Assembly: GCF_913773995.1 (NCBI RefSeq)
Contig: NZ_CAJYES010000190.1
Location: 62,001-126,000 of the forward strand
Reading direction: 5' to 3'
Origin: an uncultured Pseudacidovorax sp.
GTDB taxonomy: Bacteria > Pseudomonadota > Gammaproteobacteria > Burkholderiales > Burkholderiaceae_C
DNA: 64,000 nucleotides
The number at the start of each line of letters is the position of its first letter. The first letter of the stretch is position 1. This document shows, piece after piece, positions 28,213 to 35,715 of this stretch. Under the pieces are notes generated by a model. That model was given only the letters and a program-made list of their open reading frames with translations, was not told the origin of the DNA and searched no databases. The position numbers were made by a program, and so were the translations under genes.

Positions 28213-28824
28213 ATGGCCCTGCACGTCTGGCTCGTCTACACCCTCGCCGCCCTCGGCCTGTCGCTCTCGCCCGGTCCCAACAGCCTGCTGGCGCTGACCC
28301 ATGGCGCCCTGCATGGACGCCGCCGCACGCTCTACACGCTCTTTGGCGGCAGCGCCGGCTTTCTGCTCGTCATCGCGCTGTCGATGTTCGGCATCGGCGC
28401 GCTGCTGAAGGCTTCGCTGGTGTGGCTCACGGTGCTCAAGTGGCTGGGCGGTGCGTACCTGGTGTGGTTGGGCGTGCAGGTTTGGCGGTCGCCGCCCATC
28501 GAGGTGGCGCGGCCGGCGAATGCGGTGCAGGCGCGGGGCGTCCTGCTCTTCCGCCAGGGCTTTCTGGCGGCGGCGACCAACCCCAAGGGCATCCTGTTCT
28601 TCGCCGCCTTCCTGCCGCAGTTCGTGGACCCGGCCCGCAACGTGGCCGTGCAGTTCGCGGTGATGGCGGGCACCTTCCTGCTGATCGAGTTCCTGACCGA
28701 ACTGGTGCTGGCCAGCCTGGCCCAGCGCATCACCGCCTGGCTGGCGCGTGTGGGCCGCGGCTTCAACCGGGCCTGCGGCGCGCTGTTCGCGGCCATAGGC
28801 ATCCTGTTGCCGTTGCGCGGCTGA
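28213..28824 (+). CDS. LysE/RhtB-family amino acid exporter
   Basis: A 203-aa inner-membrane protein with six hydrophobic helices and the family signature near the N-terminus: 'LVYTLAALGLSLSPGPNSLLALTHGALHG', then 'GGSAGFLLVIALSMFGIGALL', 'KWLGGAYLVWLGVQVWR', 'GFLAAATNPKGILFFAAFLPQFV' (the conserved NPK segment) and two C-terminal helices. Exports amino acids such as homoserine, threonine or lysine analogues; the substrate is not predictable. Start at ATG 28213 (MALHVWLVYTLA). Confidence 0.92.
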   Translation: MALHVWLVYTLAALGLSLSPGPNSLLALTHGALHGRRRTLYTLFGGSAGFLLVIALSMFGIGALLKASLVWLTVLKWLGGAYLVWLGVQVWRSPPIEVARPANAVQARGVLLFRQGFLAAATNPKGILFFAAFLPQFVDPARNVAVQFAVMAGTFLLIEFLTELVLASLAQRITAWLARVGRGFNRACGALFAAIGILLPLRG

Positions 28825-28851
28825 GCGCGTAGTGCCGCGAGTGGGGCGGCG

Positions 28852-28994
28852 CTTCGACCCTTCGACACGCTCAGGACAGACCAAGCGCAGCGCGAACGGT
28901 CAGCGGCCCGCCCCGCCGATCCACCCCAACCGTTCGGGCTGAGTGGCCCAGTCCTCCGATCCACACCAACCGTTCAGGCTGAGCCTGTCGAAGC
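28852..28994. repeat. Cluster of dispersed palindromic repeat units between convergent genes
   Basis: Several complete and degenerate copies: near 28860-28899 (forward, interrupted), 28930-28946 (CCGTTCGGGCTGAGTGG, partial) and 28970-28994 (full unit, reverse). They fill the 185-base gap between the convergent lysE and M20 hydrolase genes and probably form terminator-like hairpins. Confidence 0.78.
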
Positions 28995-29009
28995 CCAGCC
29001 CCAACCCCG

Positions 29010-30248
29010 TCAGGCCAGCAGGTCGGCCAGCGTGCGCGCGATCACCTTGGTGGCACGGCGCAGGTCTTCGAGCTCCAGGCGCTCGTCGGCGCGCTTGGCG
29101 TGCGACTCCAGCACCGTGCGCGGCCCGGCGCCGTAGATCACGCCGGGAATGCCGGCCTCGCCATACAGCCGCACGTCGGTGTAGAGCGGCGTGCCCATGG
29201 CCGGGATTGGCTGGCCGAAGAGCTGTTCCCCATGCTTCTGGATGGCCTCGACCAGCGGCTGGTTGCCCGCCAATGGCTTCATGGAATTGGCCAGCAGCAG
29301 GCGCTTGACTTCGACCTCAATGCCGCCAGCCGGCGTCTTGAACTCGGCCGCGGCCTTGGCGATCACGTCACGGATGGCGGCCTCGACTTCGGCCGGGTTC
29401 TCCTCCGGGATCATCCGGCGGTCCAGCTTGAACACCACCTTGCCGGGCACGACGTTGGTGTTGGTGCCGCCCTCGATGCGGCCCACGTTGAGGTACGGGT
29501 GGCTGATGCCCTCGACCTTCGACGTGACCTGCTGGTAGAGCGTGTTCTGCGCATACAGCGCATTGAGGATGTGCACCGCGCCTTGCAGCGCGTCCACGCC
29601 CGTGGTGGGAATGGCGGCGTGGGCCATCTTGCCGTGCACCGTCACTTCCATCTGCAGGCAGCCGTTGTGGGCCGTGACCACCTCGTAGCTGAAGCCGGCG
29701 GCGATCATCAGGTCGGGCTTCGTGAGGCCGTTCTTCAGCAGCCAGCCGGGGCCCAGGATGCCGCCGAACTCCTCGTCGTAGGTGAAGTGCAGCTCGACCC
29801 CGCCCTTGGCCGGCTTCGCGACTGCCTCCAGCGCACGCACGGCGAAGGTGAAGCTGGCGAAGTCGCTCTTGCTCACGGCCGCGGCGCGGGCGTAGAGCTT
29901 GCCGTCCACGATCTCGCCGCCGTACGGGTCGTGCGTCCAGCCTTCGCCGGGCGGCACCACATCGCCGTGGGCATTGAGCGCCACGGTGCGGCCGCCGTCG
30001 CCATAGCGGCGGCGCACGATCAGGTTGGTGATCGACTCGAGGCCGTAGTCCTTGACCTCCTGCGCGGGCACGGCGTGCTTCTCGGCCTCGAAGCCGTAGC
30101 CGGCGATCAGCTCGGCGGTGCGCTCGGCATGCGGCGCGTTGTTGCCCGGGGGGGTGTCGGTGGGCACGCGCACCATCTCCTGAAGGAACTTCACCTCCTC
30201 GTCGAAATGGGCGTCGATCCAGGCGTCGAGCTGGGCGTAGTCGGTCAT
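29010..30248 (-). CDS. M20/ArgE-DapE-type hydrolase at the end of the purine catabolic operon
   Basis: A 412-aa dizinc hydrolase: 'RTVALNAHGDVVPPGEGWTHDPYGGEIVDGKLYARAAAVSKSDFASFTFAVRALE', 'GGVELHFTYDEEFGGILGPGWLL' (the Glu pair) and 'AGPRTVLESHAKRADERLELEDL' (C-terminal His). Its start overlaps the end of the UraD-allantoate amidohydrolase gene by four bases, so it is co-translated with it. A role in the ureide pathway (for example ureidoglycolate or N-carbamoyl hydrolysis) fits the context, but the sequence alone only supports an amide/amino-acid deacylase. Confidence 0.88.
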   Translation of the reverse strand: MTDYAQLDAWIDAHFDEEVKFLQEMVRVPTDTPPGNNAPHAERTAELIAGYGFEAEKHAVPAQEVKDYGLESITNLIVRRRYGDGGRTVALNAHGDVVPPGEGWTHDPYGGEIVDGKLYARAAAVSKSDFASFTFAVRALEAVAKPAKGGVELHFTYDEEFGGILGPGWLLKNGLTKPDLMIAAGFSYEVVTAHNGCLQMEVTVHGKMAHAAIPTTGVDALQGAVHILNALYAQNTLYQQVTSKVEGISHPYLNVGRIEGGTNTNVVPGKVVFKLDRRMIPEENPAEVEAAIRDVIAKAAAEFKTPAGGIEVEVKRLLLANSMKPLAGNQPLVEAIQKHGEQLFGQPIPAMGTPLYTDVRLYGEAGIPGVIYGAGPRTVLESHAKRADERLELEDLRRATKVIARTLADLLA

Positions 30249-32044
30249 CGTTGTTCTTTCGCGAGGTTGTCCAGCAGCTTCTGCGTGGCGAGCACGGCCA
30301 GTTGCATGTCGTCGCTGGTGGTGGATTCGAGCGGGTTGTGGCTGATGCCGCCGTTGAGGCCGCGCACGAAGAGCATGGCCTGCGGCATGACCTCGTGCAG
30401 CTTCATGGCGTCGTGGCCGGCGCCGCTGGGCATGCGGAAAAGTGGCACGCCGAGCGATTCGACAGCAGTCTCCCAGCGGGCCTGCCAATCCGGATGGCTG
30501 GGTGCGGCGGCGGCGCGCATGGCTTCTTCGAGCGTGTAGCGCAGGCCGCGGCGGGTGCAGATCTCCTCCAGCGCGGCCAACGCATCGGCGATGACGGCAT
30601 TGCGCTGGTCGTCGCGTGGCGCGCGGATGTCCAGGCTGAATTTGGCCAGGCCCGGCACCACGTTGATTGAGCCGCCCGGCACATTCAGCATGCCCACGGT
30701 GGCGACCGAGTCGGCGTCCTGGCGGGCGCGCTTCTCGGCCGCAAGGATCAGCTCGGCCACCGCACAGGCCGCGTCGCGGCGGCGGTCCATGGGCGTGGTG
30801 CCGGCATGGCTGGCCATGCCGTGGATCTCGCCCACGTAGCGCACGCCGCCGTTGATGGAGGTGACGATGCCCAGCGGCAGGTTCAGCTCATTGAGCACCG
30901 GGCCCTGCTCGATGTGCACCTCGATGAAGCCCAGGTACTTGGCCGGGTCGCGCTGGATCTTCGGGATGTCCTCGATCTTCAGGCCGGCCTGCTGCATGGC
31001 CTCGCGCATGGTGATGCCGTCGGCATCGGCCTGGTCCAGCCAGGCTGGGTTGAAGTGGCCGGTGAGCGCGCCCGAGCCGATGAAGGTGGCCTTGTAGCGC
31101 TGGCCTTCCTCTTCCGCGAAGCCCACCACCTCGAAGGCGAAGGGCAGCCGGCGGCCCTGGCGGGCCAGTTCCTTCACACACGCCATGGGCACGAAGATAC
31201 CCAGCCGGCCGTCGTACTTGCCGCCGTTGCGCACGGTGTCGTAGTGCGAGCCGGTGAGCAGCGTGGGCGCGCCGGGCACGGCACCGCCGCTGGTGACGAA
31301 GCCCTCGGCCTCGTAGCGGCCGATGACGTTGCCGACCGCATCGATCTCCACCGAATCGAAGCCCACCTCGTGCATCCAGGTGCTGATCTGCAGCGCGCAG
31401 GCACGGTGCGCCTGGGTGAGGTAGGTGACGGTGAGCTGACCCTGCTCGGCAAAGCCGGGGTCGCTGTGCACGGCCAGCTGTTCCTGCCAGTCCCACACCT
31501 GGTTGCCCAGCTCGGGCGAGACGCCGAACTTGTCGTTGAGGCGAATCTCCGCGATGCGGTGAATGTTGCGCAGCGCCTCGGCCCGCTCGTAGTCCGGGTG
31601 GTTGTTCAGCCGCCGTGCGAAGGTGGCCAGGATCTCGGCCTTGGGCAGGCCGGTGCCGCGCGGGCCGCGCACGGCCAGGATGAAGGGGAAGCCGAACTTC
31701 TGGCCGTAGGCCGCATTGAGCTCGCGGATGCGCGCCAGCTCCTCGGGCGTGCAGGCCGTCAGGCCCGCCTTGCTCTGCTCGTTGGTCGATTCGGCGGTGA
31801 GGGCGTTGCTCTCCATCGCCTTGCCGGCGAGCTCCGGGTGCATGCGGATGAGGGTGAGCTGCTGCTCGGCCGGTGCGCGCGTCACGACCTGGGCCATGGC
31901 GGCCTTGAGGTGCTGCAGCGAGCGGAAGGGCCGCTCGGCCAGCGCGCCTTCGGCGACCCAGGGCGAATGCTCGTAGGTGCCTTCCAGCAGTGCGACGGCG
32001 TCGGCGGCGGAGGCGGCGTTGAGTTGTTCGATGGTCAGGGCCAT
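30245..32044 (-). CDS. Fused OHCU decarboxylase (UraD) - allantoate amidohydrolase
   Basis: A 599-aa fusion. Residues 1-165 are UraD-like: 'LNAASAADAVALLEGTYEHSPWVAE', catalytic H69 in 'LIRMHPELAGKA', 'LTAESTNEQSKAGL' and 'KFGFPFILAVRG'; UraD decarboxylates 2-oxo-4-hydroxy-4-carboxy-5-ureidoimidazoline to S-allantoin. Residues 185-599 are an M20 allantoate/N-carbamoyl amidohydrolase: H267 and D278 in 'TGSHYDTVRNGGKYDG', 'FAEEEGQRY' (311-313), H377 in 'FIEVHIEQGPVL', and 'GMASHAGTTPMDRRRDA'. The reading frame is continuous, so the fusion is real unless the sequence is wrong. PuuE, which acts between the two steps, is encoded 12 bases upstream. Confidence 0.93.
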   Translation of the reverse strand: MALTIEQLNAASAADAVALLEGTYEHSPWVAEGALAERPFRSLQHLKAAMAQVVTRAPAEQQLTLIRMHPELAGKAMESNALTAESTNEQSKAGLTACTPEELARIRELNAAYGQKFGFPFILAVRGPRGTGLPKAEILATFARRLNNHPDYERAEALRNIHRIAEIRLNDKFGVSPELGNQVWDWQEQLAVHSDPGFAEQGQLTVTYLTQAHRACALQISTWMHEVGFDSVEIDAVGNVIGRYEAEGFVTSGGAVPGAPTLLTGSHYDTVRNGGKYDGRLGIFVPMACVKELARQGRRLPFAFEVVGFAEEEGQRYKATFIGSGALTGHFNPAWLDQADADGITMREAMQQAGLKIEDIPKIQRDPAKYLGFIEVHIEQGPVLNELNLPLGIVTSINGGVRYVGEIHGMASHAGTTPMDRRRDAACAVAELILAAEKRARQDADSVATVGMLNVPGGSINVVPGLAKFSLDIRAPRDDQRNAVIADALAALEEICTRRGLRYTLEEAMRAAAAPSHPDWQARWETAVESLGVPLFRMPSGAGHDAMKLHEVMPQAMLFVRGLNGGISHNPLESTTSDDMQLAVLATQKLLDNLAKEQR

Positions 32045-32056
32045 GGTCGTGTCTCC

Positions 32057-33016
32057 TCAGGCCGCGTCGGTGAAGGGGTATGTCTGGCGCCAGTGGCGCG
32101 CGATGTCCACGCGACGGCAGACCCACACCTTGTCGTGGCGGCCGATGTGGTCCAGAAAGCGCTGCAGCGCCGTGATGCGGCCCGGGCGGCCCAGCAGGCG
32201 GCAGTGCATGCCGATGCTCAGCATCTTGGGCCGGTCCAGCCCCGCCGGGTCGCCCTCGGCATAGAGCGCGTCGAAGCTGTCCTTCATGTACTGGAAGAAG
32301 GGGTCGGCATGCGAATAGCCCTGGGGCAGGGCGAAGCGCATGTCGTTGCAGTCCAGCGTGTAGGGCACGATCAGTTGCGGCACCACGCTGCCGTCGGTCT
32401 TCTGCACCTTCATCCAGAAGGGCAGGTCGTCGCCGTAGTAGTCGCTGTCGTATTCGAAGCCGCCGTCGTCGGCCACCAGGCGGTGGGTGCGCGGGCTGTC
32501 GCGCCCGGTGTACCAGCCGACCGGGCGCTCGCCGGTGAGCTTCTCGATCGCTTCCATGCCCAGGCGCATGTGCTCGCGCTCCAGCGACTCGTCGGCGCTC
32601 TGGTAGTGGATCCAGCGCCAGCCGTGGCAGGCGATCTCGTGGCCCAGCTCCTTGAAGGCGACGGCCAGCTCGGGGTAGCGCTGCAGCGCCATGCCCACGC
32701 CGAACACCGTGAGCGGCAGGCCGCGCTGCTCGAACTCGCGCAGGATGCGCCACACGCCCGCGCGCGAGCCGTACTCGTAGATGCCGTCCATGCTCATGTG
32801 CCGGTCGGGGTAGCTCGCCGGGTTGAACATCTCGGACAGGAACTGCTCCGAGCCCGGGTCGCCGTGCAGCACGTTGTTCTCGCCGCCCTCCTCGTAGTTG
32901 AGGACGAACTGCACCGCGATGCGGGCACCGCCCGGCCAGCGGGCATGCGGCACGTCGCGGCCGTAGCCGACGAGGTCGCGCGGATAGGGAAGGGTGGCGT
33001 CGTAGACGGTGGGCAT
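32057..33016 (-). CDS. puuE: Cofactor-independent allantoinase PuuE
   Basis: A 319-aa polysaccharide-deacetylase (NodB)-fold protein: 'YDATLPYPRDLVGYGRDVPHARWPGGARIAVQFVLNYEEGGENNVLHGDPGSE', 'EYGSRAGVWRILREFEQRGLPLTVFGVGMALQRYPE', 'HEIACHGWRWIHYQ' and 'GWYTGRDSPRTHRLV'. These segments are characteristic of PuuE, which hydrolyses allantoin to allantoate. It lies between the GntR gene (7 bases) and the UraD-allantoate amidohydrolase fusion (12 bases). Confidence 0.95.
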   Translation of the reverse strand: MPTVYDATLPYPRDLVGYGRDVPHARWPGGARIAVQFVLNYEEGGENNVLHGDPGSEQFLSEMFNPASYPDRHMSMDGIYEYGSRAGVWRILREFEQRGLPLTVFGVGMALQRYPELAVAFKELGHEIACHGWRWIHYQSADESLEREHMRLGMEAIEKLTGERPVGWYTGRDSPRTHRLVADDGGFEYDSDYYGDDLPFWMKVQKTDGSVVPQLIVPYTLDCNDMRFALPQGYSHADPFFQYMKDSFDALYAEGDPAGLDRPKMLSIGMHCRLLGRPGRITALQRFLDHIGRHDKVWVCRRVDIARHWRQTYPFTDAA

Positions 33017-33023
33017 GGGGGTC

Positions 33024-33701
33024 TCAGGAAAGCGCCAGCGTGATGTCGCTGGTGGGAACCTTGCGGTCCAGGGTGAGGTTGTCCTCGACGTGCTGCAGGT
33101 GCTCGGTCATCAGCCGGGCGGCCTTGTCGCCGTCGCGCGCCGCCAGGGCGCGGACGATGTCGGCATGCTCGTCGTTGGAATGCGCGGCCTCGGCGGCGCT
33201 CTGGTACATGAGCGTGATCAGGGCGCAGCGCGAGATCAGATCGCTCAGGATCTGCGCCAACACCTGATTGCCCATCAGCTCCGCCATGCGCACATGGAAG
33301 TCGCCGAGCAGCTCGGTTCGACCTTCCACGTCCTCCCCGGCCACGGCGGCCTTTTCTTGTGCAACGTGTTCCTTCAGGGCCTTGATCTGCGCCGTCGTGG
33401 CCTGGCGGGCGAACTCGCGCGCCATCTCGGCCTCCAGCATGCGGCGCACGCCGAACACCTGGCGGGCCTCGTCGGCCGAGGGCGCGGCCACGAAGGCACC
33501 GCGCGCGGGTTCCAGTCGGATCAGCCCGTTCTGCGAGAGCTGGAACAAAGCTTGCCTCACCAGCGTGCGCGAGACGCCGAAGTGGTCGGCCAGCTTCTGC
33601 TCGGCCAGCTTGCTGCCTGGCTGCAGCCGATGTTCGACGATGGCCCGGGTCAGGGCATCGACGATCGCGCGTGTCGTGGTCGGCTCCATGATGGCGGGCA
33701 T
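33024..33701 (-). CDS. GntR-family (FCD domain) regulator of the purine/ureide genes
   Basis: A 225-aa regulator: winged helix 'TRAIVEHRLQPGSKLAEQKLADHFGVSRTLVRQALFQLSQNGLIRLEPARGAFVA' followed by an all-helical FCD ligand domain ('FGVRRMLEAEMAREFARQA', 'DFHVRMAELMGNQVLAQIL', 'SNDEHADIVRALAARDGDKAARLMTEHLQHVE', the last supplying metal-binding His residues). First gene of the puuE operon and divergent from uraH; a 22-bp palindrome lies in its promoter. ATG 33701 and 33689 are both possible starts. Probably a repressor relieved by a ureide intermediate. Confidence 0.9.
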   Translation of the reverse strand: MPAIMEPTTTRAIVDALTRAIVEHRLQPGSKLAEQKLADHFGVSRTLVRQALFQLSQNGLIRLEPARGAFVAAPSADEARQVFGVRRMLEAEMAREFARQATTAQIKALKEHVAQEKAAVAGEDVEGRTELLGDFHVRMAELMGNQVLAQILSDLISRCALITLMYQSAAEAAHSNDEHADIVRALAARDGDKAARLMTEHLQHVEDNLTLDRKVPTSDITLALS

Positions 33702-33715
33702 GATAGCTTCACGAC

Positions 33716-33737
33716 ACAAATGTGTATACACTTTTGT
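33716..33737. promoter_or_regulatory. 22-bp near-perfect palindrome in the GntR/uraH divergent promoter
   Basis: A 22-bp inverted repeat with core GTGTATACAC and ACAAA/TTTGT outer arms; only one position per half-site breaks symmetry. It lies 15 bases ahead of the GntR start, in the 106-base spacer to uraH, where it could block both promoters. The TGTATACA core recurs upstream of the NCS1 permease (21988-21999). Confidence 0.6.
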
Positions 33738-33807
33738 GGACGGATCGCGCCGGTCGCGCCCCGGTAGGCTTCGCCGTCCCTTTCAACGACTCGCAAGGAG
33801 ATGCCCC

Positions 33808-34158
33808 ATGGGCCTGAGCACCCACGTACTGGACACGATGCACGGCTGCCCCGCCGCCGGCATGGAGGTGGCGCTCTACACGACGGACGGTGAGGCGGCC
33901 ACGCTGGTGCGGCGCTTCACCCTCAACCACGACGGCCGCAGCGACGGGCCGCTGTACGACAACAACAGCCTCAAGGCCGGCACCTACCGGCTGGTGTTCG
34001 ATGTAGCGGGATATTTCAAGGCGCGCGGTGTCGAGCTGCCGCAGCCCAACTTCCTCAACCGCGTGGCGCTGGATTTCGGCGTGGCCCACACCGACCAGCA
34101 CTACCACGTGCCGCTGCTGGTGAGCCCGTGGAGCTACTCCACGTACCGGGGTTCCTGA
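33808..34158 (+). CDS. uraH: 5-hydroxyisourate hydrolase (transthyretin-related protein)
   Basis: A 116-aa protein: 'MGLSTHVLDTMHGCPAAGMEVALY', 'FTLNHDGRSDGPLYD' and the C-terminal signature 'YRGS' identify the transthyretin-like HIU hydrolases; His, Arg and His residues in these three blocks form the active site. It hydrolyses 5-hydroxyisourate to OHCU, the substrate of UraD encoded by the divergent operon. AAGGAG precedes ATG 33808. Cytoplasmic; no signal peptide. Confidence 0.95.
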   Translation: MGLSTHVLDTMHGCPAAGMEVALYTTDGEAATLVRRFTLNHDGRSDGPLYDNNSLKAGTYRLVFDVAGYFKARGVELPQPNFLNRVALDFGVAHTDQHYHVPLLVSPWSYSTYRGS

Positions 34159-34203
34159 ATGCATCGCCCGCCCCTGCATCGGTTCGGCAGCGGCGGGCCT
34201 GTC

Positions 34204-34710
34204 TCACTGCTGCAGCTGGCCCTCGCTCAGCGTGTCGAGCTGGAAGCGGCCGCTCTTGTCCCACAGCCAGGTGTCGGTCCACACGACAGGGCCGAGCCGC
34301 GTGGCAACCGGGTAAGGCGCGGCGGCCAGCACGGTGCGCTCGATGCCGGCGATGGCGTCCGGTGCGTGCTTCGGCGCCCGCAGCCAGTGCATGCCGGTGA
34401 CCTGGCCGCGCGCGTCGAGCTTCACTTCCAGCACGCCGACGGCGTAGAGCATGGGTGGCAGCTTGCCCGCGTAAATGCGCGTCGCGTTGCGGGCGTAGAC
34501 ATGGCGGGCCGCGTCCTGCCGGTACTCGCGCGGCGTGCGGGCGCGCGAGCTGCCCGCAGGTTCGGCGGCGGCCACCGCTTCGCGTGGCGCCGTGGCGTCG
34601 GAGATCTGGCCCGGCACCGTGGAGCCGGTGCTGCCGCAGCCGGCCAGCCATGCGGCGGCCCCGGTGCAGGCGGCCAGCAGGCCCAGGCGCGAGAGGGTGT
34701 TCTTGGTCAT
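34204..34710 (-). CDS. Hypothetical lipoprotein with TonB-C-like region
   Basis: A 168-aa exported lipoprotein: signal 'LSRLGLLAACTGAAAWLAGCGS' with the lipidated C25. The C-terminal half ('GVLEVKLDARGQVTGMHWLRAPKHAPDAIAGIERTVLAAAPYPVA') resembles the TonB C-terminal/energy-transducer-like fold found in stand-alone lipoproteins. Function unknown. It is convergent with uraH and divergent from xdhC; no operon partner is evident. Confidence 0.78.
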   Translation of the reverse strand: MTKNTLSRLGLLAACTGAAAWLAGCGSTGSTVPGQISDATAPREAVAAAEPAGSSRARTPREYRQDAARHVYARNATRIYAGKLPPMLYAVGVLEVKLDARGQVTGMHWLRAPKHAPDAIAGIERTVLAAAPYPVATRLGPVVWTDTWLWDKSGRFQLDTLSEGQLQQ

Positions 34711-34826
34711 GGCGCGGCTTTATACCTGCGCCGCGGCGCGGCCGTGTTTCCATTGATGACGGCGCCTGCGGGCTCCGCCCGGGGTGCTGCGCGGCACCGG
34801 TCCGCGCCGCTGCCTGGGGGCGCGCG

Positions 34827-35654
34827 ATGAGCACCGGCGCCCTCGACGAAGTCCTGGCCCGCCTGGCCCGTGAAGACGGCGTGCTGGTGCGCGTCGAGGC
34901 GACCGAAGGCTCGGCGCCGCGTGAGGCCGGCACCTGGATGTTGGTGTGGGCCCAGGGCCTGACGGCGACCATCGGCGGAGGCCAGCTGGAGTTCCAGGCC
35001 ATCGACGAGGCGCGCGCGCTGCTGCGGGCGGCGACGGGCTCCGATGCCGAGCCGCTGCGCAAGCGCTACCCGCTCGGCCCCAGCCTGGGCCAGTGCTGCG
35101 GCGGCGTGGTGCACCTGTCGATGCGCCGCGTGGGTGCGGCCGATGCGACCGAACTGCGCCGTCAGCTCACCGAGCACCTCGCGCCCGTCGCCATCTTCGG
35201 CGGCGGCCATGTGGGGCTGGCGCTGGCGCGGCTGCTGGCCACGCTGCCGTACTCGGTGCGCTGGATCGACAGCCGCGACGGCGTCTTTCCCGAGGCACTG
35301 CCGGCCCAGGTGCAGACCGAGCACAGCGAGCCGGTGCAGGACGCCGTCGCCACGCTGCTGCCCGGCACGCATGTGCTCATCATGAGCTTCAGCCATGCGG
35401 AAGACCTGGACATCGTCATCGCCTGCCTCCGGCGCCTGCGTGAGCGTGGCGATCTGCCCTATGTCGGCCTGATCGGCAGCAAGACCAAATGGGCCACCTT
35501 CCGGCATCGGCTGGAAGCGCGCGGCTTCGGCGAGGCCGAGATGGCGCGCATCACCTGTCCCATCGGCGTGCCAGGTGTGACAGGCAAGGAGCCCGAGGTG
35601 ATCGCCGTCGCGGTGGCGGCGCAGCTGCTGCAGCGGCGCACGGCGGCCGGCTGA
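34827..35654 (+). CDS. xdhC: XdhC, xanthine dehydrogenase accessory (molybdenum cofactor) protein
   Basis: A 275-aa protein with the XdhC/CoxI layout: N-terminal 'LVRVEATEGSAPREAGTWMLV' and 'ATIGGGQLEFQAIDEAR', the 'LGQCCGGVVHLSMR' cysteine segment, then a Rossmann-type domain 'PVAIFGGGHVGLALARLLATLP' and 'LPYVGLIGSKTKWATFRHRL' with the C-terminal 'CPIGVPGVTGKEPEVIAVAVAAQLL'. XdhC sulfurates and inserts the molybdenum cofactor into xanthine dehydrogenase, which makes urate for the pathway encoded next to it. XdhA and XdhB are not in the window. Confidence 0.93.
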   Translation: MSTGALDEVLARLAREDGVLVRVEATEGSAPREAGTWMLVWAQGLTATIGGGQLEFQAIDEARALLRAATGSDAEPLRKRYPLGPSLGQCCGGVVHLSMRRVGAADATELRRQLTEHLAPVAIFGGGHVGLALARLLATLPYSVRWIDSRDGVFPEALPAQVQTEHSEPVQDAVATLLPGTHVLIMSFSHAEDLDIVIACLRRLRERGDLPYVGLIGSKTKWATFRHRLEARGFGEAEMARITCPIGVPGVTGKEPEVIAVAVAAQLLQRRTAAG

Positions 35655-35715
35655 ATGCGGCGGGGAGTCGCGCGCTGGGCACATCGCCCAACGCGAGCGC
35701 CATGAGCCATTCCTC

